DNA of 64,000 nt from Kribbella sp. CA-293567 (GTDB lineage Bacteria; Actinomycetota; Actinomycetes; Propionibacteriales; Kribbellaceae), in assembly GCF_027627575.1 (NCBI RefSeq), contig NZ_CP114065.1:4526001-4590000 (forward strand). The letters are read 5' to 3'. A program made the position numbers and the translations under genes. The notes below the pieces were generated by a model, which was given only the letters and a program-made list of their open reading frames with translations, was not told the DNA's origin and searched no databases. How positions within the stretch are numbered: position 1 is the first letter of the stretch; every line of letters begins with the position of its first letter. Shown piece by piece: positions 25,801 through 33,831 of this stretch.

Positions 25801-26535
25801 TACGGGCTGTGGCTGTCCAATACGCCGTACTGGAAGCTCACCGGGTTCACCGTGCAGGACTCCAAGAAGGGAATCGTGCTGGACAACTCCCACCACGTGA
25901 CCATCGACGGAGTGTGGGTCCACCACATCGACGAGGAGGGCGTGCACTTCCGCAAGTCGTCTGCCGACGGGGTGATCCGGAACTCGAAGATCACCGACGT
26001 CGGCCTGGTCCAGAAGGGATACGGCGAGGGCGTGTACATCGGCTCGGCCGGCTCCAACTGGAACTGCCACGGCAACACCGGCGGGGTGGACAAGACCGAC
26101 CGGGTCCAGGTGATCGGCAACGAACTGGGCCCGAACCTCGCCGCCGAGGCGATCGACGTGAAGGAGGGGACCACCGGCGGCGTGATCCGCGGCAACACCT
26201 TCAACGGCCGCGGCATCTCCGGCGAGAACTCGGCCGACTCGTGGGTGGACGTGAAGGGCTTCGGCTACCTGATCGAGAACAACACCGGCACCTTCTCCTC
26301 CCCCGGTGTCTTCGCGAACGGCTATGAGACCCACAACCCGTCCACCACCCCGTCCTTCCTGAACGGCTGCGGCAACACCTGGCGCAACAACTCGTCCAAC
26401 CTCGGCGGCACCGGGAAGTACGCGATCTTCATCAGCTCCCAGTCCAAGTGCACCGCCGACCCGAACGTCGTCCACTCCTCCAACACCGTCCAGAACGCCC
26501 AGACCGGTCTGACCAACGTCCCGGTGACGCCCTGA
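22867..26535 (+). CDS. Large secreted multidomain protein: two beta-helix domains, FN3 and F5/8 type C (CBM32-like) modules
   Basis: A 1222-residue secreted protein. Signal peptide 1-~37 (ends VHAAGS). Residues ~85-655 are a right-handed parallel beta-helix with asparagine ladders (NVAIGNDFDSDLNVHGGWE, NNTVKVPFEH) and one CRSNC pair. After a Gly/Thr/Pro linker, ~666-750 is a fibronectin type III domain (TPTGLRVTATTSNSASLTW), ~758-886 an F5/8 type C sugar-binding domain (ASTTESSGFAPKYAVDGS), then another linker, and 901-1222 a second beta-helix of polysaccharide-lyase or pectin-active type (GFTVQDSKKGIVLDNSHHVT). It probably degrades a plant or microbial polysaccharide; the substrate is not determinable. 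AGGAGGT lies six bases before the ATG, behind a heavily regulated promoter. Confidence 0.82.
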   Translation: MPSRQSRRRRLLVALAAATLTCGTLPVVAAFPTVHAAGSAEQTAVDTAIAATVPDLTSANRRAPVSGLPDWSKAGYRGGAPLPGPADLNPHANCQITAAELASQYNVRADGSDATTGLQAAIDAIRTQCTPSAGYDKLSQITLPEGRIAVTRQLGLDASYLLIRGAGQGRTVLVFRPDTNTRYDALTPDGSDWDKDGMTHGASGNGGWIWPGRGLLRVQSREVAPRYAADYASAPQNRKDIFEGSVNQHWAGGVPLRESSAIGTTQLKLAATANMALFKAGNYLWVGAANTAKFYQQQTVTDASKYQNLHMRQQIFQITAVDATAKNLTIDKPLEYDVPLNSTSDGSAAIGGTVYPSRVTPLKPVLGVGIEDLTITQDMAGLPKLGGGTYALNKADAVHNYGNMAPEYEMHGIVLKWAVNTWIRRVGTELTGSHPIVTESAKNIQVQESRLDGSWNKGKGGNGYLRGSRVWDSLYGYNTTRNLRHFTFQWSASNNVAIGNDFDSDLNVHGGWERRNLFENNTVKVPFEHASKNCRSNCGDEGGDVPDGSTWWPVWWAAGPKAVKWSGSSGPQNVVYNNALSKQTTTNGPYQAFYPDRQRLYQFGSSSADATKFQHLAVNGATIPDWAGRETLDYTGPNGGVNATRTDTSGSLFLRNPGGGGGDTTPPSTPTGLRVTATTSNSASLTWTASVDNVAVTGYDVLRNGTLVGTSSAPTYTDTGLTAATAYSYTVRANDAVGNKSPVGAAVTATTQSGGGAETLLSRGKLATASTTESSGFAPKYAVDGSTTTRWASREGSDAEWIQVDLGASANLTRIKLNWEAAYGKGYRVQTSANGTTWTTVHTTTTGNGGLDEIPVSGSARYVRIDLTKRGTAYGYSLWEFEVYGTADDGGGTTPPGGGSTVDVSTAAQLQSALANAAPGQTIRLASGQYRGSFLTQKAGTAAAPITLTGPASAVLINDGPTGTAPSCPVPTSGWDSGYGLWLSNTPYWKLTGFTVQDSKKGIVLDNSHHVTIDGVWVHHIDEEGVHFRKSSADGVIRNSKITDVGLVQKGYGEGVYIGSAGSNWNCHGNTGGVDKTDRVQVIGNELGPNLAAEAIDVKEGTTGGVIRGNTFNGRGISGENSADSWVDVKGFGYLIENNTGTFSSPGVFANGYETHNPSTTPSFLNGCGNTWRNNSSNLGGTGKYAIFISSQSKCTADPNVVHSSNTVQNAQTGLTNVPVTP

Positions 26536-26548
26536 GATACAACCAAGC

Positions 26549-27037
26549 ATGACCTTTTCGCCCGAGTCGCCGGCGTACGCAGCCATCCGCGAAGGAATCG
26601 CCCTCCGCGAACAAAGCCGCGCGCCGGCGGCAAAGGCCCTGCTGGAGACCTTGGTGGACGACGTCGAGAAGGGAACCGACGCGTTCGCCAAGATCTTCCT
26701 GGCCCACTCGCCGGCCGACGTCCAGGAGACCCCCGAGGACGAACTCGCCTGGGACCTCAGAGCACTCGCCTTCATGGACGAGCTGACCGGCCAGGAAGCC
26801 ATCGCCCGCGACAACCCCGGCGGCAAGGCGGCCCTCCTGCCTTCCCTGCACCTCAACCTCGCCGCCGACTACCGCCGCCTCGGCGACGAGACCACCGCCC
26901 GTCTGCACTACAACCTTGGCAAGGCGCATCTGAACGCCCTCGCCGACGATGCCTACGGCGACAGCATCCGAGCCGCCTTCACCGACGAGGCTTTCCAGCA
27001 AGCGAGCGGCCGGAGTCGCGGCGCGGTCAGGCGATGA
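26549..27037 (+). CDS. Small helical (TPR-like) protein of unknown function
   Basis: A 162-residue, wholly helical acidic protein. Helix pairs such as AYAAIREGIALREQSRAPAA, LLPSLHLNLAADYRRLGDET and TARLHYNLGKAHLNALADDA look like tetratricopeptide-type repeats. There is no enzyme motif, signal or membrane segment. It starts 13 bases after the large secreted protein's stop, but without a clear ribosome site, so whether the two are linked is unclear. Its last 11 bases overlap the 3' end of an interrupted reverse-strand frame. Confidence 0.6.
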   Translation: MTFSPESPAYAAIREGIALREQSRAPAAKALLETLVDDVEKGTDAFAKIFLAHSPADVQETPEDELAWDLRALAFMDELTGQEAIARDNPGGKAALLPSLHLNLAADYRRLGDETTARLHYNLGKAHLNALADDAYGDSIRAAFTDEAFQQASGRSRGAVRR

Positions 27038-27242
27038 ACAGGAGCACGCTGATCGCCACCATCACCGCGGCAGTGGCCGCGTGAACGCCGTAAGCGGCAG
27101 CCTTCGGCCCCTTGCTGCGGAGCACGATCAACGCATCGCCGACCGGCGATACCGGCGGCGGCCAGTCTGCCGCGCCTATCTGGACCTCGCCGGCGACCGC
27201 CCGGCGGAGTACCAGGGTCTACTTCCTGGCCTTCTCGACCAT
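27027..27242 (-). pseudogene. Interrupted small membrane-protein gene with in-frame TAG at codon 8
   Basis: Reading the reverse strand from ATG at 27242 gives MVEKARK, then TAG (27221-27219), then an open frame of 63 more codons with the strong GC3 bias of real genes here. It contains VGDALIVLRSKGPKAAAYGV and ends in a membrane helix AATAAVMVAISVLLFIA. One base (TAC to TAG) would restore a 71-residue tail-anchored or short membrane protein. GGGAG lies just before the ATG, at tight spacing. It could be a recent pseudogene, a sequencing error, or a gene with a start I cannot see. Confidence 0.4.
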
Positions 27243-27764
27243 CTCTCCCGAGACGATCAACCCGTGTCAACCCTTACCGCCAGGACGGCCGCGCCCTAGC
27301 AATCTACTCCCAGGCACCGCAGGGGTGGGCTCATCGCTGGAGATCGGCTCGTTCTCGGCCGCCAGCAGCGTCACCGGCATCGCGGGATGCGGTCGACCCC
27401 GCGCCGGCCGGAGGACCGGCGTGACAGAGCGAATGCAGAGCTGGCTGCTGGGTGGCCGACGACGGTCTCCGCACTCCGCTCACCAACAGGCTGCGGACCC
27501 CGCAGGTCGGGTGGGTGGGCTGCGGACCCACGCATCGCGTGCGCCGGCGGGGCCAACCACACTCCCACCACATCACCCGCCGATCAGGTTGCGGATCCGC
27601 CGTCAGGTCGGGTGGGCGGGCTGCTCAAGCCGCGAGACCTGCACGGGTGGGGCCAACCACACTCCCCCGACACCAACCAGCCTGCGGATCCACCGCCAGG
27701 TCGGGTGGGCGGGCTGCCCGCACCCGCAACGCCTGTGCGGGTGGGGCGAAACCCTCCTACAAAC
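27243..27764. other. Gene-free interval of about 520 bp
   Basis: No convincing coding frame on either strand. The first half (to ~27485) shows nothing I can name. The second half is the triplicated repeat described separately. Confidence 0.6.
27486..27755. repeat. Three degenerate tandem copies of a ~95-100 bp noncoding repeat
   Basis: The core CAGGTCGGGTGGG occurs at 27503, 27604 and 27697 (spacings 101 and 93 bp), each preceded by GCGGAyCC and followed by nGGGCTG. A second core, GGGGCCAACCACACTCCC, is exact in copies 1 and 2 (27549 and 27649) and decayed in copy 3. The array lies downstream of the PlsC-like gene, near the 3' ends of converging transcripts. Confidence 0.7.
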
Positions 27765-28697
27765 CTACTTCCAAGCCTTACGCTTCTGCCCCGCAACCTT
27801 CACCGGGGTAGTCGCCTCCCAAACCCGCCGCCACCGAGCGGCATCCGGCCCGGACTGCGACGGCGACGTCCCGGCGGCGACCCGGCGACGGGCTTCCCAC
27901 CAGGTGGAGCTTTCTTCGTCCAGCAGCGCTGAGACGGCCGCGGCGATCCGCGGAGCGAACTCGCGAGCGGTCTCCCCCTCAGCCGGGTACAGCGGGTCGC
28001 CGTACCGGACCGCGACGTTCGGACGGCCGGGGACCGGCCAGCCACGGCCGCGGGGCATTGCGGCGAAGGAACCCTTGATGCCGACGGGGATCACCGGCAC
28101 GCCCTGGTCCACGGCGATGTACGCCGCGCCCATCCGGAACCGCTCCATCCAGCCGTCGGGCGAGCGGGTGCCCTCGGGGAAGACCACAACGTTCCAGCCG
28201 TCCGCGAGCAGATCACCCGGGGTCGCGCTGAGCTTGCCGCCGCGGCGCTCGATCGGGAAGGTGTTGAACACGATCGCCGAAGCGGTGGCGCGCCACCAGG
28301 TGTCGAAGAAGTAGTCGGCAGCAGCGGCGACAGCGGTCTTGCGGCGCATGTCGTCGGGCAGCGTGCAGAGCAGCAGCGGGGTGTCGAGGTGCGACGAGTG
28401 GTTCGCCACGATCACCGCCGGCCCGTTCACCTTGCGCAGCGAGTCGATCCCGCTCACCTGCGGGTTCACCTCGAACCGCAGGACCGAGTTCAGCGCGCCC
28501 TTCTGCAGCACCTCCCGGACGGCGATCGCCGCGGGCCTGCGGGCCCAGCGGGTCGGGAAGACCGAGGACTCCTTCTTCACCACGTACGGCTCGGCCGACC
28601 GCGGCACCTGCTGACGGCGCCCCCAGCGGAAGCCGCGCGCGACCTGCTTCACGTCCCGCGCGGTGTCCCGGCCGAACTTGACCAGGTTCGCCCCCAT
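27765..28697 (-). CDS. PlsC-type 1-acylglycerol-3-phosphate acyltransferase
   Basis: A 310-residue acyltransferase. Motif I is IVANHSSHLDTPLLL (HxxxxD: His-Ser-Ser-His-Leu-Asp, ~100), motif II FNTFPIERRG and motif III VVVFPEGTRSPDGWM (the EGTR glycerophosphate-binding block), with the proline motif VPVIPVGIKGS as motif IV. A basic N-terminal region (~60 residues) precedes the domain. Family enzymes acylate lysophosphatidate or related alcohols at the membrane. Its ATG overlaps the DUF2088 gene's stop by one base (TGATG), making it the last gene of a five-gene hisA-led unit. It may acylate a product of that operon rather than serve bulk phospholipid synthesis; this is inference. Confidence 0.88.
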   Translation of the reverse strand: MGANLVKFGRDTARDVKQVARGFRWGRRQQVPRSAEPYVVKKESSVFPTRWARRPAAIAVREVLQKGALNSVLRFEVNPQVSGIDSLRKVNGPAVIVANHSSHLDTPLLLCTLPDDMRRKTAVAAAADYFFDTWWRATASAIVFNTFPIERRGGKLSATPGDLLADGWNVVVFPEGTRSPDGWMERFRMGAAYIAVDQGVPVIPVGIKGSFAAMPRGRGWPVPGRPNVAVRYGDPLYPAEGETAREFAPRIAAAVSALLDEESSTWWEARRRVAAGTSPSQSGPDAARWRRVWEATTPVKVAGQKRKAWK

Positions 28698-30277
28698 CAG
28701 CGGACGTCCGCGAGCAGGTGCGGCGGGTTGTGCAGGTAGGTGATCGACGGCGACCGGCCGACCGAGTGGCTCACCATCTCCAGCGCGTCCTGCAGGGTCG
28801 AGGCGGAGCGGAAGCCCATCCGCTCGACCGTCTTGCGGTTCGCGCCGACCCAGACGATGTCGCCGCAGTGGTCCAGCGCGTGGCTGATCCAGTACCACAT
28901 GTAGAACGGGTGGACGCCGTGGTACGCGTTCGAGGTGCGGTAGAGGTGGATGTACCACGGGTCCTCGGCGTACTGCTTCTCGAACTTCGCCTCGATGGTG
29001 GCCGGGTCGGTCGACTCCGACAGCACCTCCTCGAAGAAGTCCACGTACGACGGGTGGTGCAGCTGGCTGAACTCGTAGTCCACCGGGTGGTACAGGATGA
29101 CCGCGCCGTCCTTGCGGACGATCGGCTGGCCCCGGTAGGAGTTGAAGTAGTAACCCAGCCCCATGCAGGCGGCCAGGATCGGGTTCATCACCGAGTTCAC
29201 GTTGTACGGGCCGACGAACGGCACGCCCATGATCGCGACGTCGGACTGGCCCTGCACCTCGACCAGGTGCTGCTTGTGCACGGCCTCGATCGTCTTCTCG
29301 TGCACCGGCTCGATCGACCCGGCGTTGATCCCGGTCAGGCCGTAGTTCGAGCGGACGTCCTGGAAGATCTTGCGCCGGGCCTTGGCCGGCGCCAGCGCGA
29401 GGCCGCGCTTGGCCCCGAGCATCGCGGCCTGGTCCTTGATCGACCACTCCCACTCGCGCTTCTGCAGGAACTCCAGGCCGCCGCCGAAGATGTCGTTGTT
29501 GAGCGTGGTCTCGATCTGGAAGACCTTGACGTGCTCGGTCAGCACCTCGCCCATCCGCCAGGCCGAGTGGTGCATCTTGGAGGCCTTGTGGTCCATGAAG
29601 GACCGCGAGTGGATCATCGTGTGGCTGTTGTGGTGGTGCTTCAGCGACTTGTACGACGCCAGCCCGATCGACGTCGACTTGTGACCGCCGTCCATCGCCA
29701 CCAGGTTCACGTTCACGTAGACCAGCAGGTCGGACTCGGCCGCCCGCTTGGAGATCTCGACGTCCTCGCCGTGCTTGGTCTGGCCCAGGTGGGTCAGGTT
29801 GTCGGCGTCCTCGGCATCGAAGTTGTAGAGCTTGCCGTCGGGGAAGAACGACCGGAAGACCCGCTCGCCGACGATCTCGCGCAGCTCGTTCGGGGTCAGC
29901 CGGCGGTGCAGCGCGTTCGCGGAGATCAGCTCGACGTCGTCGACCCCGGCGTCCGCGGCCATCGTGAGCACGGCCTCGATCACCCGCTGGCGGATGTCCG
30001 GCTTCTTCATCGGCGGCAACGGCAGCGAGATGTCGTCGAAGGCGATCGTCAGCCGCATCCCCGGCCGCAGCAGCTCCGGCAGCGGCTCGGACTCGATCGG
30101 GTGCAGCAGCGCGTTCTGGATCGCTTCCTCGACGTCGCGCACCGCCGGCAGCGACTCCGGCGGGTACACCACCCGGGTACCGAGCGGGAACCGCTCCAGC
30201 AGGAAGCCTTCACCGTTGTGCACGAGCAGCGGCGGCGTCCGGTCGTCCACCTCAAGCACAAACCCTGGCCGAGACAT
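28697..30277 (-). CDS. LarA-like protein (DUF2088; lactate-racemase superfamily)
   Basis: A 526-residue protein, about 100 residues longer than LarA. The N-terminal half matches the LarA N-domain: RLTIAFDDISLPLPPMKKPD, a helix, then ISANALHRRLTPNELREIVG, equivalent to the GTHR block with its catalytic His. The segment MDGGHKSTSIGLASYKSLK corresponds to the GG-x-K block whose lysine carries the nickel-pincer cofactor. But the Arg of the DDxTRP motif is Leu and the usual PH before GG-x-K is absent (VNVNLVAMDGG), so simple lactate racemase activity is doubtful. No larB, larC or larE is in the window. The ATG has AGAGAGG upstream, 60 bases after the dehydrogenase gene. Confidence 0.75.
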   Translation of the reverse strand: MSRPGFVLEVDDRTPPLLVHNGEGFLLERFPLGTRVVYPPESLPAVRDVEEAIQNALLHPIESEPLPELLRPGMRLTIAFDDISLPLPPMKKPDIRQRVIEAVLTMAADAGVDDVELISANALHRRLTPNELREIVGERVFRSFFPDGKLYNFDAEDADNLTHLGQTKHGEDVEISKRAAESDLLVYVNVNLVAMDGGHKSTSIGLASYKSLKHHHNSHTMIHSRSFMDHKASKMHHSAWRMGEVLTEHVKVFQIETTLNNDIFGGGLEFLQKREWEWSIKDQAAMLGAKRGLALAPAKARRKIFQDVRSNYGLTGINAGSIEPVHEKTIEAVHKQHLVEVQGQSDVAIMGVPFVGPYNVNSVMNPILAACMGLGYYFNSYRGQPIVRKDGAVILYHPVDYEFSQLHHPSYVDFFEEVLSESTDPATIEAKFEKQYAEDPWYIHLYRTSNAYHGVHPFYMWYWISHALDHCGDIVWVGANRKTVERMGFRSASTLQDALEMVSHSVGRSPSITYLHNPPHLLADVR

Positions 30278-30337
30278 GTCAGAACCTCTCTCGTCGTACG
30301 TTCAACGGTGCAGCAACAACTGTGGCACGGGCCGCGA

Positions 30338-31537
30338 TCACGAGGCCCTCACATCGAAGGCCACCTTCACGGTGCCCAGCCGGCCGGCGGACTGCGCGTG
30401 GTCGAGCGCCTCGCGCCAGCGGTAGAGCGGGTACTTCGCCCCGACGACCCCGTCCAGCGGGGCCTTCTGGGCCAGCTCCAGCGCGGTCTCGAAAGCGGGC
30501 CGGCCGTTCGGCTCGCCTCGCGAGGAGGCGTACGTTCCGGTCACCTCCAGCTCACGGAACCACAACGGGGACAGGTCGGCGCCGGTCGACGGCATACCGG
30601 CCAGGACCACCCGGCCACCGGCCTTGGTGACCCGCAGCACGGTGTCGATCGAGTCCTTGCTGCCGACCGCGTCGACGGCGACGTCGACCCCGCCGAGCAG
30701 GAACTCCTTGGCGTTCAGCTCGGGCTTCAGCCGGAACGCACCGGTGGCCCGGCGTACGCCGCGGAAGACCTCGTCGGGAGCGACCACGTCACTCGCGCCG
30801 AACGCCCGGGCCAGCTCGCGCTGCTTCGGGTGCTTGGCGACGACCGTGATCCGCCCGGCCTGGGTCAGCTCACGCAGTGCCAGGGTGGCGAACAGCCCGA
30901 CCGCGCCGGCGCCGCTGACCAGGACGGACTGTCCCGGCTCGACCTTGGCCCGCAGCGCGGTGTGTACGGCGCCGGACAACGGCTCCGTCAGCACTGCCCG
31001 CTCATCCGAAAGCCCTTCCGGTACGGCGTACAGCTGGCTGCGGTGGGCGACCATCACGTTGCCCCAGCCACCACCGGTGTCGGAGCAGAAGCCGGTCTGG
31101 AGACCAGGCGAGACGTGGCCGACGGTGATCCGGTCACACAGGTTGGTGCGGCCGGACGCGCAACCCTCGCAGGGTTCGACGCCGCGCGCCGCGCAGGTCA
31201 GGACGCTGTCCATCACGACGCGGGTGCCCTTCGGCAGCTCCTCGCAGTCGTCGAGCAGTTCGCCGACGATCTCGTGACCCGGCACGAACGGCAGCGACAC
31301 CAGCGCCGAGAAGTACAGCTTGGTGTGGCCGGTGACCATGCCGAGGTCGGAGCCGCAGATCCCGGACAGGATCGGCCGGATCCGTGCCCAGCCGTCCCTG
31401 TCGGCCTTCGGCTCGTTGATCGTGACGAGCCGCAGCGGTGCGGCCGGGCCGGTCAGGATGGCCGGGATCCGGCTGCCCATCGCCTTGGCGGCGAGGAACT
31501 TGGCCGGTGAGCGGTACATCTCGAGGGCGAGCATCAT
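30338..31537 (-). CDS. Zinc-dependent medium-chain dehydrogenase (threonine/alcohol dehydrogenase type)
   Basis: A 399-residue MDR enzyme. Catalytic zinc residues appear in LSGICGSDLGMVTGH and PGHEIVGELL; the structural zinc loop has the cysteines of CAARGVEPCEGCASGRTNLC. The Rossmann fold reads VLVSGAGAVGLFATLALREL, and VDVAVDAVGSKDSIDTVLRV is the usual substrate-side strand. The N-terminus has an extra ~25 residues (SPAKFLAAKAMGSRIPA). The ATG at 31537 overlaps the end of the reductase-HAD gene (ATGA). Substrate unknown; in this operon a lipid-linked alcohol or hydroxyacid is plausible. Confidence 0.85.
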   Translation of the reverse strand: MMLALEMYRSPAKFLAAKAMGSRIPAILTGPAAPLRLVTINEPKADRDGWARIRPILSGICGSDLGMVTGHTKLYFSALVSLPFVPGHEIVGELLDDCEELPKGTRVVMDSVLTCAARGVEPCEGCASGRTNLCDRITVGHVSPGLQTGFCSDTGGGWGNVMVAHRSQLYAVPEGLSDERAVLTEPLSGAVHTALRAKVEPGQSVLVSGAGAVGLFATLALRELTQAGRITVVAKHPKQRELARAFGASDVVAPDEVFRGVRRATGAFRLKPELNAKEFLLGGVDVAVDAVGSKDSIDTVLRVTKAGGRVVLAGMPSTGADLSPLWFRELEVTGTYASSRGEPNGRPAFETALELAQKAPLDGVVGAKYPLYRWREALDHAQSAGRLGTVKVAFDVRAS

Positions 31538-33831
31538 CGGGCGTTCACCCCGGGGATCTCCAGACGCGAAGAGGTGGCGGGTGTCTTCCAGTCGACGATC
31601 TGCCAGCGCGCGGCCCGGGCAGCCCGGAACAGCGACACGTCCGGCGAGACCGCGACCGGGTTGCCGACCGTGGTCAGCATCGGCAGGTCCGAGTGGCTGT
31701 CGGCGTACGCGAAGGACTTGGACAGATCGATGTTCGTTCCGCGGGCCCGGTGCTTGATCCACGCGGCCCGGGACTCACCGACCAGCGGCGGTCCGGTCAG
31801 GTAGCCGGTGCAGCGACCCCGGTCGTCGACGGCCAGTTCGGCGGCGACGATCTCGTCGAACAACGGCTCCAGCGGCCGGGTCAGCGGCCGGACCGCGCCG
31901 GTGATCAGGATGGTCCGGTGACCGGCCGCCTTGTGCTCACGGATCCGCCGGACGGCCGCGCCGCTGAGCCGCTCCAGCACGTGACCGGCGAGGATCTCGT
32001 CGACGATCCGGTTGAGCTCTTCCAGCTCGGCGCCCTGGTAGCGGCGGTAGATCGTCCGCAGGAAGGTGCCGCGGTCCTTGCGTTCCGCCGAGATCAGCTT
32101 CGGCAGCTTGCGCAGCATCGCGCCGATCTCACCGACCCGCTGGTGGCTGTCCAGCTCGGGCAGCCGCATCCACAGGTAGGTCTCGATCACGTTCGACGAC
32201 AGCAGGGTGCCGTCCATGTCGAAGGCGGCGATGATCTCGGAGTCCTCCGAGGGCGTCACCTTCTTCAGGGTGCCGGCGGTCTCGGCGAGCGACTTGTTGC
32301 GCTTCTTCCGGACGACGTCCAGGCGGCGCAGCGAGTCGGTGACGCTCGGGCAGTGCACCTCCTGCAGGTAGTGCTGCCAGTCCACGATCGAGGTGTCGCA
32401 CCAGAACTTCTCCCGGTCGTCGCCTTCGAGCGCGTTGTGCAGGGCGAGCACATTGTCGTCGATGAACTGCAGCTCGGCCTGCGCGTACTCGGAGTACAGG
32501 TCCATGTAGCGGCGGAGGAAGTCGATCCGGCGCTTCTGGACGTCGAGCTCGCGCGCGTATTTGCGGGTGCGCTCGCCGCGCGGCACGTGGGTGATGATCC
32601 GGTCGGCGATCTTGTGCGCCTTCTCGCCGTAGCGCAGCATGCTCTCGACCGAGTCCCCACCGGGGAACTTCCAGACCGGCAGCCGGACCGCGCCGCGCTC
32701 GCCCAGGTCGAAGGGGTGCTTGGAGAAGTACGCGCGGACGCCGGCGTACAGCTGCTCGAAGGTCAGCGGGTTCCGGGCGCCGGAGCTGACGTGGTAGTAC
32801 TCCGGCTTCGACAGCTCCGGCTCGGTCGCCATCACGGCGCAGATCGCGCCGACGACGTGGTCGACCGGGATGATCTCGACCACCGAGTCGGGGCTGGCCG
32901 GGAACTCCGGCAGCTCGCCGCGGCCGTAGGCCAGGATCAGCGGCTCGGCCATCTTGAAGCCCTCGATCCAGCCCGGGTGCGGGCTCTGCACCGCGGACTC
33001 GATGATGGCCGGCCGGACGATCGAGGTCGGCAGGGTGGAGGCGAACTCCTCCACGACCCGCTCACCGAGCGCCTTGGTGAAGGTGTAGCAGTCGGTCCAG
33101 CCGAGCGAGCGGGCCCGCTCGGTGCCGGTCTCGATCAGCTTCTTCGCGACCCACTCGGTCCGCCGGCGCTCGGTGTCGGCCGCCGCGGTCAGGTGACCCG
33201 CGCGACGGTGCAGCTTCTCCGACTCCTTGCGGAACCGGATCAGCATCGCGGCGCTGCGCGAGGTCTCCTCGATCCGGGCTTTCATCGCCATTCCGGCCTC
33301 GGCCTCGGTGCGCCAGTCGACGCTGTGGTCGACGGGCGCCTCGGGGATCGCACCGCGGCGACGGCCGGCGGTGTAGGCGGTGGAGATGTGCACATAGTGG
33401 ACCGGGCGGCCCTCACTGGCCTCGACGATCCGCTCGAGCAGGCTCTTGGTGCCGAGCACGTTGGTGGTGAACGCCTCGTGGATCGGCGGATCGAAGGAGA
33501 CGTCGCCGGCGCAGTGCACGACGATGTCGAGATCCTTCGGCAGCGCCGGCACATCGGACAGGTCGCCTTCGACCACCTCGACCCGTGCGGCGGTCAGCTC
33601 GGCGGCGTCGGCGTACGGGGTGCCCTCGCCGTAGAACGGCTTGAAGATGTCCTTCTTGAGCATCTGCGCCATCCGGTCGGTGCCCCGCAGGGACCCCTTC
33701 GGACGAATGATCGCGACCACGGTGGTCCCGGGCAGATCACCGATCATCCGGTGCAGCAGAGCCTCACCGACGAATCCGGTGATGCCGGTGACCAGGACCT
33801 TCTTGCCTGCCAGCTTGTCGGCCAGGCTCAC
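31534..33831 (-). CDS. Fusion of a fatty-acyl/thioester-reductase-type SDR and a HAD-IB phosphatase
   Basis: A 765-residue two-domain protein. Residues ~8-500 are an extended SDR of the NAD_binding_4 (fatty acyl-CoA reductase/thioester reductase) type: LVTGITGFVGEALLHRMIG at the NADPH site, VVHCAGDVSFD, and the catalytic YTFTK (Tyr ~249). Residues ~535-765 are a HAD-IB hydrolase: AAFDMDGTLLSSN (motif I, nucleophile Asp), ILITGAVRPL (motif II) and AYADSHSDLPML (motif IV). Reductases of this class turn acyl-thioesters into aldehydes or alcohols. HAD-IB enzymes remove phosphate. The GTG start overlaps the hisA stop (GTGA). Together they suggest reduction and dephosphorylation steps in making a specialised lipid; the product is unknown. 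Confidence 0.85.
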   Translation of the reverse strand: MSLADKLAGKKVLVTGITGFVGEALLHRMIGDLPGTTVVAIIRPKGSLRGTDRMAQMLKKDIFKPFYGEGTPYADAAELTAARVEVVEGDLSDVPALPKDLDIVVHCAGDVSFDPPIHEAFTTNVLGTKSLLERIVEASEGRPVHYVHISTAYTAGRRRGAIPEAPVDHSVDWRTEAEAGMAMKARIEETSRSAAMLIRFRKESEKLHRRAGHLTAAADTERRRTEWVAKKLIETGTERARSLGWTDCYTFTKALGERVVEEFASTLPTSIVRPAIIESAVQSPHPGWIEGFKMAEPLILAYGRGELPEFPASPDSVVEIIPVDHVVGAICAVMATEPELSKPEYYHVSSGARNPLTFEQLYAGVRAYFSKHPFDLGERGAVRLPVWKFPGGDSVESMLRYGEKAHKIADRIITHVPRGERTRKYARELDVQKRRIDFLRRYMDLYSEYAQAELQFIDDNVLALHNALEGDDREKFWCDTSIVDWQHYLQEVHCPSVTDSLRRLDVVRKKRNKSLAETAGTLKKVTPSEDSEIIAAFDMDGTLLSSNVIETYLWMRLPELDSHQRVGEIGAMLRKLPKLISAERKDRGTFLRTIYRRYQGAELEELNRIVDEILAGHVLERLSGAAVRRIREHKAAGHRTILITGAVRPLTRPLEPLFDEIVAAELAVDDRGRCTGYLTGPPLVGESRAAWIKHRARGTNIDLSKSFAYADSHSDLPMLTTVGNPVAVSPDVSLFRAARAARWQIVDWKTPATSSRLEIPGVNAR

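Noticed and set aside
27027..27242. Programmed amber readthrough or pyrrolysine decoding
   Set aside because: No PylRS, tRNA-Pyl or readthrough context seen; a single mutation or sequencing error is simpler.
28697..30277. A lactate utilisation/racemization operon
   Set aside because: No lactate dehydrogenase, permease or larB/C/E genes; neighbours are lipid-type enzymes and racemase motifs are incomplete.
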